The notes: generated by a model from the letters alone, not told the origin. 64,000 nt of DNA from Gottfriedia acidiceleris (GCF_023115465.1 NZ_CP096034.1:1426001-1490000), one strand, 5' to 3'. Positions 17,009-26,206 are shown, counted from the first letter of the stretch. Translations and numbers: made by a program.

Positions 17009-17386
17009 TAAACCACTCCTTGTTTATTATTAAGAACACTGAGGTCTCTAATGCTACTATAAAAAATCAGGCATAACCATGGGCTTCAATACACATTTAT
17101 TTTTCGACAATTAGAAAGACTTTAGGCTTGTTTAATGAAAGTCTAATAATCGATTACAATAGTAATAAATCTAAATAAGACCATTTGTGACGATTTCAAT
17201 TAAAGATATCAAACTATTATCATATGCGAACAATCTGAGAATCATCTTTATGATTCTCTTTTTTGATGTTCAATTTTTTGAACACCTCACTTTATATAAT
17301 AAAGTCATCAAATGTAGGAGGTATAAATAGTAGAGCGTTTCTGTAAGTGGTAGTTCAATAAAATGAAAGATTTTAGGAGGTAAATC
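17009..17386. promoter_or_regulatory. Divergent region between the two secreted repeat proteins, with a leader hairpin
   Basis: No gene. The plus strand has a terminator-like hairpin at 17237-17264, about 125 bp before the fibronectin-repeat gene, and TTCAA/TTGAA with a TATAATA-rich block at about 17270-17305 that may be its promoter. Confidence 0.4.
17237..17264 (+). terminator. Terminator-like hairpin upstream of the fibronectin-repeat gene
   Basis: GAGAATCA/TGATTCTC with a 6-nt loop then TTTTTT. No plus-strand gene precedes it. Its GAGAATC/GATTCTC core is the same as in the terminator behind the gene (18842). Confidence 0.65.
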
Positions 17387-18805
17387 ATGAAAAAAGGAAG
17401 TTTTATGTACTTATTTTTAACATTTATAATTATGTTTTCATTTAATTCAAAATCAGCTTTTGCTGAAATAGGAGATCGTAGCACTCCATATAGTGCATGG
17501 TTTAATTATAATTTTTTACTTCAAGAATATGAATGGGATACTCCTAAAGAAGTGGAATTGCAATTATTCGATATGTATACAGGTGAAGAAGCAAATGAAA
17601 TTGTAGAAAATGAAAATATGTATAATACAAAACCAGCTGAAGATGAAGAATGGATTGTGATGGGATTTAATTTAAAATATGTCTCAGGACCAGAAGAACC
17701 TTTATACGCTTATGATGTGGTTAATAGTTACGATAGTTTTTATACAAAGTCTGGTCAAAAAGTTAACCCAATTGATACAGCTGCATTTTCAGACCAGTTA
17801 GAAGGTTTAAGTGAAGACGATGTAGAGTTATATCCAGGTGCTGAATCTGAAGTTTATTACGGTATATTAGTGAAAAAAACAGTTGGCTATCCAATTATTC
17901 GAATCGGGATGGGGTATGATTCTCGTGCAGATCAAACTAAATACGGATGGTTTTCAACTGATCCAAATTATGTAGAGCCTATACTTTCACCAACCAACGT
18001 AAAGGCAGCAGCTAGTTCATATAATAGTATTAAATTAAGCTGGACAAAAGCTGAGGATGTGTCAGGTTATGAAATTTATCGTTCTACTTCCAGTACAGGT
18101 ACGTTTACGAAAATAGCAACTACTTCAAGTACTTCGTATACTAATACATCTTTAAATACAGGTACAACTTATTATTATAAGATTAAGTCTTATAAAACAG
18201 GAACACCTACACAATATAGTGATTATAGTAAGGCAGTATCAGCAAAACCGGTCCTGTCTACACCAACATCCGTAAAAGCAGTTTCATCTTCATACAATAG
18301 TGTGAAAACGACTTGGGCAGCTGTAAGTGGAGCTAGTGGATATGAAGTTTACCGATCAACGTCAAGCACGGGAACATATTCACTTGCTGGTACAACTTCT
18401 TCTACAAGCTTTAATAATACAGGGCTTACTACAAATAAAACTTATTATTACAAAGTTAAATCTTACAGAATTGTTGGAAGTAAGAAAGTCTATGGAAATT
18501 ATTCAACAGTAGTAAGCGCAAAACCAATTCCATCAGTTCCAACTAATTTCAATGTGGCAAAAGTAAATTCAACTAGTGCAAAAATATCATGGAGTTCTGT
18601 GAGTGGAGCAAGCGGTTATGAAATTTACAGATCTACATCAAGCACTGGATCATATAGTTTAGTAAAAAGTACAACTTCAACGTCTTATACAAATAGCGGT
18701 TTAACAAAAGGAAAGACATACTACTATAAAGTAAGAACGTATCGAACAGTTGGAACTACTAAAGTATATAGTGGTTGGACAACAATCAAGAGCGTTAAGC
18801 TTTAA
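17387..18805 (+). CDS. Secreted protein with three fibronectin type III repeats
   Basis: 472 residues. Signal peptide 1-27 (cleavage near AFA-E). Residues 28-200 are a unique acidic domain (DTPKEVELQLFDMYTGEEANEIVENENMY; SEVYYGILVKKTVGYPIIRIGMGY) resembling DUF4352-like extracellular beta folds. Three FN3 modules of ~90 residues follow, each with W...SGYE.YRSTSSTG.Y ... YYYK..SY. There is no anchor motif. ATG after AGGAGG. FN3 repeats are usual carbohydrate-enzyme or surface spacers; no catalytic domain is present here. It may be a matrix or wall protein. Confidence 0.82.
   Translation: MKKGSFMYLFLTFIIMFSFNSKSAFAEIGDRSTPYSAWFNYNFLLQEYEWDTPKEVELQLFDMYTGEEANEIVENENMYNTKPAEDEEWIVMGFNLKYVSGPEEPLYAYDVVNSYDSFYTKSGQKVNPIDTAAFSDQLEGLSEDDVELYPGAESEVYYGILVKKTVGYPIIRIGMGYDSRADQTKYGWFSTDPNYVEPILSPTNVKAAASSYNSIKLSWTKAEDVSGYEIYRSTSSTGTFTKIATTSSTSYTNTSLNTGTTYYYKIKSYKTGTPTQYSDYSKAVSAKPVLSTPTSVKAVSSSYNSVKTTWAAVSGASGYEVYRSTSSTGTYSLAGTTSSTSFNNTGLTTNKTYYYKVKSYRIVGSKKVYGNYSTVVSAKPIPSVPTNFNVAKVNSTSAKISWSSVSGASGYEIYRSTSSTGSYSLVKSTTSTSYTNSGLTKGKTYYYKVRTYRTVGTTKVYSGWTTIKSVKL
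17990..18800 (+). repeat. Three imperfect ~270-bp direct repeats encoding FN3 modules
   Basis: Each unit contains the strings for SGYE-YRSTSSTG and YYYK; the repeats diverge mainly at synonymous sites. Confidence 0.7.
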
Positions 18806-18841
18806 GCTTTAAGAGTTAACATATTTATATTTTTTATTGTG

Positions 18842-18872
18842 AAGAGAATCAGTTAACGATTCTCTTTTTTTA
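18842..18872 (+). terminator. Terminator after the FN3-repeat gene
   Basis: AAGAGAATC/GATTCTCTT stem, 7-nt loop, then a run of T. Confidence 0.88.
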
Positions 18873-19016
18873 TGATGAAACTTACAAGACCTTTCTAGAC
18901 TTTGAATATGTCTTGTTTTAGTAAAATGATCAAAAATATATTCTTTAGATACTAGATTTAGTTTGATGCGATGTTAGAATATAACTAAAAATAATTAATA
19001 AACGAGGACCGAAAAC

Positions 19017-19550
19017 ATGTACATTCAATTAACAAAAAAACTTTCAGATGAAATGAAAATAAAAGTAGATAAACCAGATTTATCAAACGAGAATCAGCTT
19101 TTTTGCTGGCACGCGAATATCTTTAAAATTGGCCGCAAAAAATGTGTATTGGTAATGAATAATGTAACTAGATATTGTTTTGTTATGTATGGTCTATTAA
19201 AAAAGGATTTTACAAATTTTGAAGAGTTAATGAAGAGAAGTATTGTGACAAATTTTCTGGCAAACGAATTCGATGTTGAGAAAGTCGATCAATATATGAA
19301 ACAACTAGGGGAAGTTCAATACACTGCGACAAGCGATCGAAGTATACTTTCACAAATGAATGATATGATTTATCTTGCTGAATCTTATGTTTATCGATTG
19401 GCTGAGAAAGGCGAAATAATTAGTTTACTTCATTTAAATCTCAAACTTAACCAGACTCCTTTATGTAAGTTAAATGCGTTTCCAAATGAGTTAATGAAAG
19501 AGGCATTGGATGAATTTTTATCAAATAAAGAGAGCTTTGGAAATCTTTAA
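19017..19550 (+). CDS. DUF6933-family protein
   Basis: 177 residues, cytosolic. The start MYIQLTKKLSDEMKIKV, then LFCWHANIFKIGRKKCVLVMNNVTRYCFVMYGL, is the signature of the DUF6933 family (conserved W.AN.F...R.K..L..N). Biochemical role unknown. ATG after CGAGGA. It converges with the lipoprotein-like gene at 19592, with only 41 bp between stops. Family assignment rests on the N-terminal pattern from memory. Confidence 0.75.
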   Translation: MYIQLTKKLSDEMKIKVDKPDLSNENQLFCWHANIFKIGRKKCVLVMNNVTRYCFVMYGLLKKDFTNFEELMKRSIVTNFLANEFDVEKVDQYMKQLGEVQYTATSDRSILSQMNDMIYLAESYVYRLAEKGEIISLLHLNLKLNQTPLCKLNAFPNELMKEALDEFLSNKESFGNL

Positions 19551-19591
19551 GTGAACAAAAAAAATCCGCAATAATTGAGGGTGAGCATTAA

Positions 19592-20137
19592 TTATAATTC
19601 GTTTTTACGTTTTTCTTTATTTTTCTTTAATGCTTCTTTAAATTCTTTTAGAATTACCTCATTTGGAAGTTTATCATTTTTTCCCTTAATTTTTGTATTA
19701 CCTTTTAACGGAACGATAATTCTATATCGATCTTTGTCTTTTATATTACTTGTTGCAAAGACATATGAATTTTCAGTAGTTAAAAAATCATCTTCAACAT
19801 CCATCTTTCTTATAGCTTTGTGACTACTTTCATAACCAATACGTTGTTCAACTATAACTTCCTGATTTGCTTCCAATTCACCTTTTAAATTATTTTCGAC
19901 TTCCACCTTATATGGTGTATACGGCCCACCCTCATCTGATTCTGTATCTAATTGTTCGACTACTTTTCCTACATACAATTGTTTTGCTGCTTCTGTTATA
20001 TTTTCTTTTTTAGTAATATCAAATTCATATTCTGTATTTGAAATTTTTACTCTATTTGGGGTATTAGTAGAATAAATTATACCAACAACTACAAATGAAG
20101 AGATTGTTAAAATGGGTATTTTTTTAGTCATCTTCAT
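19592..20137 (-). CDS. Extracytoplasmic protein of unknown function
   Basis: 181 residues. An N-terminal hydrophobic segment (KKIPILTISSFVVVGIIYS) acts as signal or anchor and there is no lipobox Cys. The body reads LYVGKVVEQLDTESDEGGPYTPYKVEVENNLKGELEANQEVIVEQRIG, an OB- or Ig-like beta pattern common in Bacillus secreted proteins with YVG.V..., and it ends in a highly charged tail (KEFKEALKKNKEKRKNEL). AGGAG precedes the ATG. Monocistronic. No specific family asserted. Confidence 0.7.
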   Translation of the reverse strand: MKMTKKIPILTISSFVVVGIIYSTNTPNRVKISNTEYEFDITKKENITEAAKQLYVGKVVEQLDTESDEGGPYTPYKVEVENNLKGELEANQEVIVEQRIGYESSHKAIRKMDVEDDFLTTENSYVFATSNIKDKDRYRIIVPLKGNTKIKGKNDKLPNEVILKEFKEALKKNKEKRKNEL

Positions 20138-20297
20138 ATGGACACTCCTTTTTGTTTAGACATTATAAATTAATTACAATATAGCACCTAACATAAAAGA
20201 GATTTTTGAGGAATTGTTACAATTTAAGGAACAAACGTTAATAATTAGGCTAACTTCATACATTTTTCAAATATAGAACATTTTTCCAGTAAATTAA

Positions 20298-20316
20298 TAT
20301 GTTAGTATATTCACAA
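20298..20316 (+). promoter_or_regulatory. Extended -10 promoter, TATGTTA/TTCACAA family copy c
   Basis: TATGTTAGTATATTCACAA, two changes from copy a, 32 bp before the start of the small membrane protein gene at 20349. Confidence 0.6.
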
Positions 20317-20348
20317 AACAATGCGATTTCGCGGGGGTGTGTTTAAAT

Positions 20349-20597
20349 TTGAAAAGTTTTTACTATCTTATTTTTAGTTACTCAATTTTCTTTTTAAATG
20401 TCACCTTTAACGGATTTAACAATTTTAACATATTTTTAAGTTTAAATTGTTTGAGCATTATTTTAAGCCTACTAAGTTTTCTGGTTTCAATCATTTCATC
20501 AAATAGGAGATGGAAAGAAAAGGTCAATATTGGTCTAAGTTTGAATTTAATTCTAGTATCATCACTTTGGATTAACTTAGTATATGTTGAGGTTTAA
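20349..20597 (+). CDS. Small membrane protein of unknown function
   Basis: 82 residues from a TTG 10 nt after GGGGGT; a GTG at 20337 would put the ribosome site inside the gene. Mostly hydrophobic: FYYLIFSYSIFFL, NIFLSLNCLSIILSLLSFLVSIISS, then a basic turn (NRRWKEKVN) and a last helix LNLILVSSLWINLVYVEV. Three helices likely. It is transcribed from promoter copy c and followed 38 bp later by another tiny membrane protein. No family recognised. Confidence 0.6.
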   Translation: MKSFYYLIFSYSIFFLNVTFNGFNNFNIFLSLNCLSIILSLLSFLVSIISSNRRWKEKVNIGLSLNLILVSSLWINLVYVEV

Positions 20598-20635
20598 ATG
20601 TTTTAAATAGAAATATCATGAAATAGGAGAGTATA

Positions 20636-20818
20636 ATGGGAAATTTATTTAGAGTAATTTTAATTTTTATTTTAGCTTTTATTGTGATCGTTTTTTTGTT
20701 GATTTTCTTACTTAAACCTGTATCCAGTAGTAAAAGTAGTAGCCACTCTACTGTAACGTTCCTAGATGAGCCTATATTAATTGAATCCAATATCATAAAA
20801 AACCTCTTCCTGAAGTAA
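20636..20818 (+). CDS. Small single-pass membrane protein
   Basis: 60 residues. ATG after ATAGGAGAG. One long helix (VILIFILAFIVIVFLLIFLL) then a Ser-rich stretch (SSSKSSSHSTV). Near the end an alternative frame (KPLPEVTSL) is equally open, so the C-terminus may be frameshifted. It follows the 82-residue membrane gene and is probably co-transcribed. Function unknown. Confidence 0.5.
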   Translation: MGNLFRVILIFILAFIVIVFLLIFLLKPVSSSKSSSHSTVTFLDEPILIESNIIKNLFLK

Positions 20819-20966
20819 CCTCACTTTAATTTAAGAAATGAACACTTTACTACGTTGGAAAGAAGAATTCTTCATACAATCGAATTACCAAAGGATTAAC
20901 AAGAATTATTCATTGTTTTTCCATTAATAAAAACAATTGATTCTAAATGCATTTGCAGGGGGAAAT

Positions 20967-21944
20967 ATGTGTAAAGAATTTGATAATTTAGGACACGATA
21001 GGATGTTTAAAAACCTCCTCCATCTGTTTCTGGAAGAATACTTACAATGTTTTTATCCAGATTTTTATTTTAAAATTGATTGGAACAGACACGTTAGGTT
21101 GCTATCCGAGGGAACGGACTTACCTAAACTCAATATAAAGAAAAATGAACCGAGATATGTTGATGTTCTTTTTGAAGTTTATTTAATAGATGAAGATAAG
21201 AAGATTTTGCTTCACTTCGAAAGCCAGTCCTATGCTCAAAAAAAATTTCCTAGGAGAGTGTACGAGTACAATTGTTTAGTTAGAAGTAATCACCCTGATT
21301 GTTCAGTGTATTCATTTGCTATTTGTTTCAAGTCCTATCCTTGCACGGGAGTTAGGAATAGGTATGAATATAACGCAGTTGATGGATTAGAAAAAAACGT
21401 CTTTACATTTAATGAAGTTCATCTTAAAAATTTCTACTGGCGAGACTCAAGTATTAATCATCATTCTATTATATGGGCTTTAGCTCCTTTAATGAATAGG
21501 GACAACTCTGAGGATGATTACGAAATCTAAGTTTCATGTCTTCAAAAGGTTATAGAATCATATTGTTTTTTAGGCACTGATAAAGCAAATATGATAACAT
21601 TATTCCTAGACTATTACTTCCAACCTGATGATAAAATTGTAGAAAAAATAATTAATGAATTAAATGAGAATATTTTGGAAGGGGACGAAGAAATTATGAC
21701 TTCAATCGCAACCCAAATTCAACAAATTAGTCAAGTAAGAGCTAAATCAACAATGTTAAAGAATGCTATTCAATTTAGGTTTTTCGATGGAAAAGCTATT
21801 CCACAATACACATTAAATCTAATTGAATCAATAGAAGACGGAAATAAACAAGAAAAAGTTATCGGAGAAATAATGAGTATAAAAGATAACGATCCTGAAA
21901 TTATTTCAAAACTAAATACTTACTTACAGCGAAATACAGTATAA
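20967..21944 (+). pseudogene. Rpn/transposase-like PD-(D/E)xK nuclease, interrupted by one in-frame stop
   Basis: Two frames, 20967-21530 and 21591-21944, lie in the same phase and are separated only by a TAA at 21528-21530; the codons between (VSCLQKVIESYCFLGTDKAN) also read as protein. Joined they give ~325 residues. The N-half has the Rpn-type core: HDRMFKNLL, VDVLFEVYL and LLHFESQSYAQKKFPRRVYEY, with Asp and ExQ in catalytic order. Rpn proteins are recombination-promoting nucleases often counted as transposase-like. ATG at 20967 after GCAGGGGG. Unless the stop is read through or is a sequencing error, the gene is broken. Confidence 0.72.
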
Positions 21945-21946
21945 AC

Positions 21947-21975
21947 AAATAGGAACCAATTTAGGTTCCTATTTT
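21947..21975. terminator. Bidirectional terminator between convergent genes
   Basis: AAATAGGAACC/GGTTCCTATTT, 11-bp perfect stem with A- and T-rich flanks, between the Rpn remnant and the coiled-coil gene. Confidence 0.85.
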
Positions 21976-22434
21976 CTATTCTATCGATTTCAGTTCTATT
22001 TTTAGTTTTCTTGCTAGGTCGATAATAGTTTGTGTGTTAATATTTCTACCTAAATGTTTCGATGTAATTGTCAGTTCCTTATCATAAGTTTCCAAAAGGC
22101 TAATGAATCTTTCATACTGGTTTAAGATAGAACTTATTTTATAGTCATAATCTTTCTTTAATTCTCTATTTTGTTCATCTAACTTTTCTTTTAGCAATAA
22201 TTCAACCTTATCCTCATCAGAGTTTAAAGCTATATATAACGTATTTACGAATTCATTTGATAAAGGGTAATCATTTGGAGAAACGATAGTATTGCTTTTT
22301 CTAAATTGGGTTACTAATTCAAGCAATTTTATATTGTTCGGATACCGTTTTAATAATTCTTTCAGTAGATATTGTTTTTTTGATTCGAAATTAATGATTG
22401 GAAAATCTTTTAATATATCCGTTAATTCTGCCAT
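21976..22434 (-). CDS. Uncharacterised coiled-coil protein
   Basis: 152 residues from the ATG at 22434 (AELTDILKDFPIINFESKKQYLLKEL), which follows AAGGTGGTGG; the longer frame upstream reads like non-coding sequence. Charged helices dominate (DEDKVELLLKEKLDEQNRELKKDYDYKISSILNQYERFISLLETYDKEL), suggesting a coiled coil. The end NINTQTIIDLARKLKIELKSIE is helix-turn-helix-like but not assignable. It converges on the Rpn remnant. Function unknown. Confidence 0.6.
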   Translation of the reverse strand: MAELTDILKDFPIINFESKKQYLLKELLKRYPNNIKLLELVTQFRKSNTIVSPNDYPLSNEFVNTLYIALNSDEDKVELLLKEKLDEQNRELKKDYDYKISSILNQYERFISLLETYDKELTITSKHLGRNINTQTIIDLARKLKIELKSIE

Positions 22435-22541
22435 GAATACCACCACCTTAAGTAATAATTCTATTTTGAAATTAAAATTCCTTTTATAACCTTTCGTCAT
22501 TAAAATATCTAATACTACAACTACTGCCTGAAGAGCAAAAC

Positions 22542-22628
22542 ATGGTTGAAGATAGTTCGGCACAGCAAGGATATGTTCCGCAAAAAAATGGAACAGGTTT
22601 TTATTTTGTAAAAGAAAAAAATAAATAA
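22542..22628 (+). pseudogene. C-terminal fragment of a lost gene
   Basis: A frame open from about 22480 ends LLPEEQNMVEDSSAQQGYVP, QKNGTGFYFVKEKNK and a stop, then a proper terminator 40 bp later. It has no ribosome binding site and reads like the tail of a secreted or wall protein. Relic of a deleted gene is the simplest reading. Confidence 0.35.
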
Positions 22629-22667
22629 AATCTAATATCAACTAGGCACTAAAAAAAGATTAACTTC

Positions 22668-22697
22668 ACATCTCTTAAGAGGTGTTTTTTTATTTTC
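22668..22697 (+). terminator. Terminator behind the gene remnant
   Basis: ACATCTC/GAGGTGT (one G-T pair) with a TTAA loop and eight T. Confidence 0.75.
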
Positions 22698-22902
22698 TGA
22701 AATAAATGAAAGTAAAATGTAAATTTCTGTAACAAACAAAACGTAAGTTATACAAATAAAATTTTCTCTATGAAAAAAATGGAAATCTTTCAAGATTTTA
22801 GTTGTTAATTGTAATTTAATGTTACTAAATATGTCTGGAATTTTGTAGAAAAAACACGAATATTTTCAGTTGAAAGAATATTCACTCAATTATAAAATAA
22901 AA

Positions 22903-22918
22903 ATGTAAACGCTTAACA
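22903..22918 (+). promoter_or_regulatory. cre-like operator upstream of the polyol operon
   Basis: ATGTAAACGCTTAACA fits the CcpA catabolite-response consensus (WTGNAANCGNWNNCW) and the general LacI/GalR operator shape. It stands 185 bp before the first operon gene. Either CcpA or the operon's own LacI regulator (28921) could bind it. The rest of 22700-23102 shows no gene. Confidence 0.65.
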
Positions 22919-23102
22919 AATTTTTCATAAAACTTACATAAAAACGGAATGGTGGTGCATAAGATTAACCAGTAGAATACGTTCTTTTGTTATGAAAGCA
23001 ATTACATGAATCATTGAGAATTTTTTTGTAAGCCATACTTTTATTTTCTTTTTAGTTTCGGGAAGTTGAAAATATAAAAATTAAAGGGAATGGGGAAGGA
23101 AA

Positions 23103-24386
23103 ATGAGTAAAAAATTTCTAATGAGAAGTTGGATTCTACTTTTCGTAGCAATGATTCTTTTTACAGGGTGTAGTCAGCAGTCGGCTTCGACTAAAGGGGA
23201 CGGAAAAGTTACGATTAAATTTTCTGTTGCGGAGTATGACTCAAAGATTAAGCCTGAAATGCAGGATATGATTAAACGATTTGAGAAAGAAAATCCGAAT
23301 ATTAAAGTTAAATTATTGGTTAGTAATTGGAACGACTATCATGATCGTCTAGTTACATGGGTTACTGGAAATCAAGCTCCTGATATTGCGAATTTATCTG
23401 GTTTATGGATTGGTGAATTTAAAGATATGGATGCGATTAAGCCAATTGACTCATATGCAAATAAAGATCTTCTAAATACTTTTGTTCAAACTCCATTAAA
23501 TTCTTTCAAGGGAAGTAACGGAAAACTAACTGGTTTACCATTCTTTCTTGATCCTAGGGTTTTATATTATCGTAAGGATTTGTTTGAGAAAAATCATTTA
23601 CAAGCTCCAAAAACTTGGGATGAACTATACAATGACGCGAAAATATTAACTTCTTCTGATGTTTATGGTTTTGGTGTAGGTGGAAAATATCCAAACGTAA
23701 TGACAGGTTTTGAGTATTTCTACTTTAATTCAGATCAGGCTGTTTCTTCTAAACATTTTGGACCTCAAAATAAATTATTATTTAATTCACAGCAAGGCGT
23801 TGATTCATTAGCATTCTTAAACAAGCTAGTAAAGGATGGCTTAACAAATCCGAATCCAAATGCAATAGAATGGGAAAATGGTGTTCAGCCAATCTTCCAA
23901 TCTGGCAAGCTAGCAATGATGATTACTGGACCTTGGTTCGCTTCGATGCTTGACCAAGATAAAAAGGTAGAGTATGGAATGGTGCCAGTGCCAACTGCAA
24001 AGCCAGGAATGGTTTCAAAATCAGTCATGCAGCCAGATGTTATTTCGGTTATGAATGATGATCCTTCTAAAAAGGCAGCGATTGGCAAGTTCCTTCAATT
24101 CATGTATAAGCCAGATAATCGCTTAAACTTTGCGTTAAATCATGGAAATATTCCAGAGTTAACTGCTGTTTTAAATGATCCTAAATACAATAGCACTGAA
24201 AATAATAAGTTCTTTGCATCGCTGTTACCAAATGCAATTAATAAATATGCTGATGCTGGTAAGTATGGTGATCAAATGGATCATATCGTTACAGATGAAA
24301 TTCAAAAAGTTTATTTACAACAAATTAGCCCTAAAGAAGCGTTGAAAGAATCTGCTAAACAAGTAAAAGATTTATATGCAAATTAA
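23103..24386 (+). CDS. ABC transporter solute-binding lipoprotein (sugar/polyol)
   Basis: 427 residues. Lipoprotein signal with lipobox LFTGC at residue ~23. Family 1 extracellular solute-binding protein: VTIKFSVAEYDSKIKPEMQDMIKRFEKENPNIKV, then PDIANLSGLWIGEF, LPFFLDPRVLYYRKDLFEKN and a C-terminal VYLQQISPKEALKESAKQVKDLY. The family delivers sugars, glycerol-phosphate or polyols to UgpA/E-type permeases, which follow directly. First gene of the long catabolic operon. With iol genes downstream the ligand is probably a cyclitol such as myo-inositol or a derivative; that is inference from context. Confidence 0.9.
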   Translation: MSKKFLMRSWILLFVAMILFTGCSQQSASTKGDGKVTIKFSVAEYDSKIKPEMQDMIKRFEKENPNIKVKLLVSNWNDYHDRLVTWVTGNQAPDIANLSGLWIGEFKDMDAIKPIDSYANKDLLNTFVQTPLNSFKGSNGKLTGLPFFLDPRVLYYRKDLFEKNHLQAPKTWDELYNDAKILTSSDVYGFGVGGKYPNVMTGFEYFYFNSDQAVSSKHFGPQNKLLFNSQQGVDSLAFLNKLVKDGLTNPNPNAIEWENGVQPIFQSGKLAMMITGPWFASMLDQDKKVEYGMVPVPTAKPGMVSKSVMQPDVISVMNDDPSKKAAIGKFLQFMYKPDNRLNFALNHGNIPELTAVLNDPKYNSTENNKFFASLLPNAINKYADAGKYGDQMDHIVTDEIQKVYLQQISPKEALKESAKQVKDLYAN

Positions 24387-24426
24387 TTAATCGAATCTGT
24401 TTTTTATTAAGAGAGGGGAGATTCAT

Positions 24427-25374
24427 GTGCCTACCCAGACAGAGTTCATACAAAAGATAGGCGTTTCAACATACAAAAAACGTAGGAAGATATCTATTTT
24501 TCAGATGGCACTTCCTTATTTACTCGTATTCCCTACACTACTATTAATCTTTTTAACAATTATTTATCCGATGCTTCAAACGCTATTAATTTCTGTTTCA
24601 AAAGTAAATCGAATTGGAAAGATCCAGTCGGTTGGATTTTTTGGGAATTTTAAAGCTATTTTAACCTACGACGGCATTTGGGCAGTACTTGGTCAAACGG
24701 TACTTTGGGTAATAGTGACTGTTGGGGTTGCATTTGTTCTTGCCTATCTCCTTGCTTTAATTTTAAACAAAAAATTTCGTTTTAGAAAAATTGCTTATAT
24801 TCTAGTCGTTTTACCGTGGGCAGCTCCTTTAAGTATCGCGACGATGAGTTGGATGTGGATTTTTCATGGTGAACTTGGACCATTAAATCAAATTTTAAAA
24901 TATTTTCACTTAATTCAACAGTATCATCAATGGCTTGGTACACCGACTTCGGCATTTGTCGTTGTTTCAATCGTTGGTATTTGGTCAAACATATCTTTTA
25001 TTGTCATTACTTTACTTGCAGGCTTACAATCAATCGATCCTGAGTTATATGAATCTGCTAATTTAGATGGAGCTGGGCCAATCACACAGTTTAGGCATAT
25101 CACTTGGCCTTTAATGAAATCAGTTAACTCTTTAGTTATTGTTCTTTCGGTTTTTTGGGCATTTAATGCTTTCCCAATCATCTGGATTTTAACAAAGGGT
25201 GGACCAGCGGGGTCGACAGAAACATTCGTTACATTAATTTACAAATTATCATTTGTTAAGATCGACTTTGGGCAAGCTTCAGCACTTTCATTTTTAACAT
25301 TCTTGATTATGCTTGTCTTCTCAGTTATTTATTTCATTTTAAGTAAGGGGGAGAAGAAAAGTGTACAGAATTAG
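24427..25374 (+). CDS. ABC transporter permease (MalF/UgpA type)
   Basis: 315 residues from a GTG 6 nt after GGGGAG. Six or so helices (MALPYLLVFPTLLLIFLTIIYPML; VLGQTVLWVIVTVGVAFVLAYLLALIL) and the EAA loop ESANLDGAGPITQFRHITWPLM. The end KLSFVKIDFGQASALSFLTFLIML is typical of the MalF/UgpA branch. The last 14 bp overlap the next permease gene, so the two are translationally coupled. Forms the importer channel with it. Confidence 0.9.
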   Translation: MPTQTEFIQKIGVSTYKKRRKISIFQMALPYLLVFPTLLLIFLTIIYPMLQTLLISVSKVNRIGKIQSVGFFGNFKAILTYDGIWAVLGQTVLWVIVTVGVAFVLAYLLALILNKKFRFRKIAYILVVLPWAAPLSIATMSWMWIFHGELGPLNQILKYFHLIQQYHQWLGTPTSAFVVVSIVGIWSNISFIVITLLAGLQSIDPELYESANLDGAGPITQFRHITWPLMKSVNSLVIVLSVFWAFNAFPIIWILTKGGPAGSTETFVTLIYKLSFVKIDFGQASALSFLTFLIMLVFSVIYFILSKGEKKSVQN

Positions 25375-26191
25375 GCTAAATGGATGGACAACATTACGCT
25401 GGGGTTTTCTGCTTTTGATGATCATACTGCTTGATTTTCCATTTTTCATCATGTTAATTACATCATTAAAAACGAAAAGTGAGGTATATGATACTTCGGT
25501 TTTCTTACCAATTCATATGGTTTTCTCAAATTATATTAAGCTATGGAGCCATACAAATTTAAGCGTCTATTTTATTAACAGTATTAAAATTGCACTTGGT
25601 TCTACTCTACTAGTATTAGTTCTAGCAATCCCTACCTCATACGCTCTAAGTCGTTTGCAATTTAAAGGAAAGAATGCAGTTTTGGCATTGTTACTTGTGA
25701 TTCAAATGTTTTCTCCTATTATCATCCTAGTACCACTTTATAAAATGTTCGCAAATCATCATCTGTTAGACAATATTTGGTCACTAATTATTATTAATAC
25801 TACTTTTTCAATTTCCTTTGCAGTTTGGTTTATCTATTCATTCTTTAACAATGTGCCTGTCGAAATTGATGAGGCTGCACAAATTGATGGATGTAATAAA
25901 TTTGATACGTTAGTTCGAATTTTAACTCCATTAGCGATTCCTTCAATCGTAACGGTAGGCGTATTTTCATTCATTAATGCTTGGAACGAATTTCTTTTCG
26001 CTTTAACCTTTGTTCAAACTGATAGCAAAATGCCAATCACACTTGGACTTTATAGCTTCGTAGGAAGATACGATGTTCAGTGGAATTACATGATGGGAGC
26101 TTCACTTTTAAGTACGGTTCCTGTCCTAATTTTATTCATACTTATTCACAAACATTTAGTAAAAGGTCTTGCAGCTGGTGCACTTAAATAA
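25361..26191 (+). CDS. ABC transporter permease (MalG/UgpE type)
   Basis: 276 residues, GTG start inside the end of the previous gene, preceded by AAGGGGGAG. Hallmarks: FPFFIMLITSLKTKSEVYD, IPTSYALSRLQFKGKNAVLALLLVIQMF, the EAA loop EIDEAAQIDGCNKFDTLVRILTPLAIPSI, and VKGLAAGALK at the C-terminus (the MalG/UgpE ending). The operon carries no ATPase gene; as is usual for CUT1 transporters in bacilli, an MsmX-type shared ATPase elsewhere probably powers it. Confidence 0.9.
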   Translation: MYRIRLNGWTTLRWGFLLLMIILLDFPFFIMLITSLKTKSEVYDTSVFLPIHMVFSNYIKLWSHTNLSVYFINSIKIALGSTLLVLVLAIPTSYALSRLQFKGKNAVLALLLVIQMFSPIIILVPLYKMFANHHLLDNIWSLIIINTTFSISFAVWFIYSFFNNVPVEIDEAAQIDGCNKFDTLVRILTPLAIPSIVTVGVFSFINAWNEFLFALTFVQTDSKMPITLGLYSFVGRYDVQWNYMMGASLLSTVPVLILFILIHKHLVKGLAAGALK

Positions 26192-26206
26192 TGAGGAGAG
26201 ATATTA

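Noticed and set aside
24782-25181. Minus-strand ORFs within the permease genes
   Set aside because: Shadows of strongly supported transporter genes.
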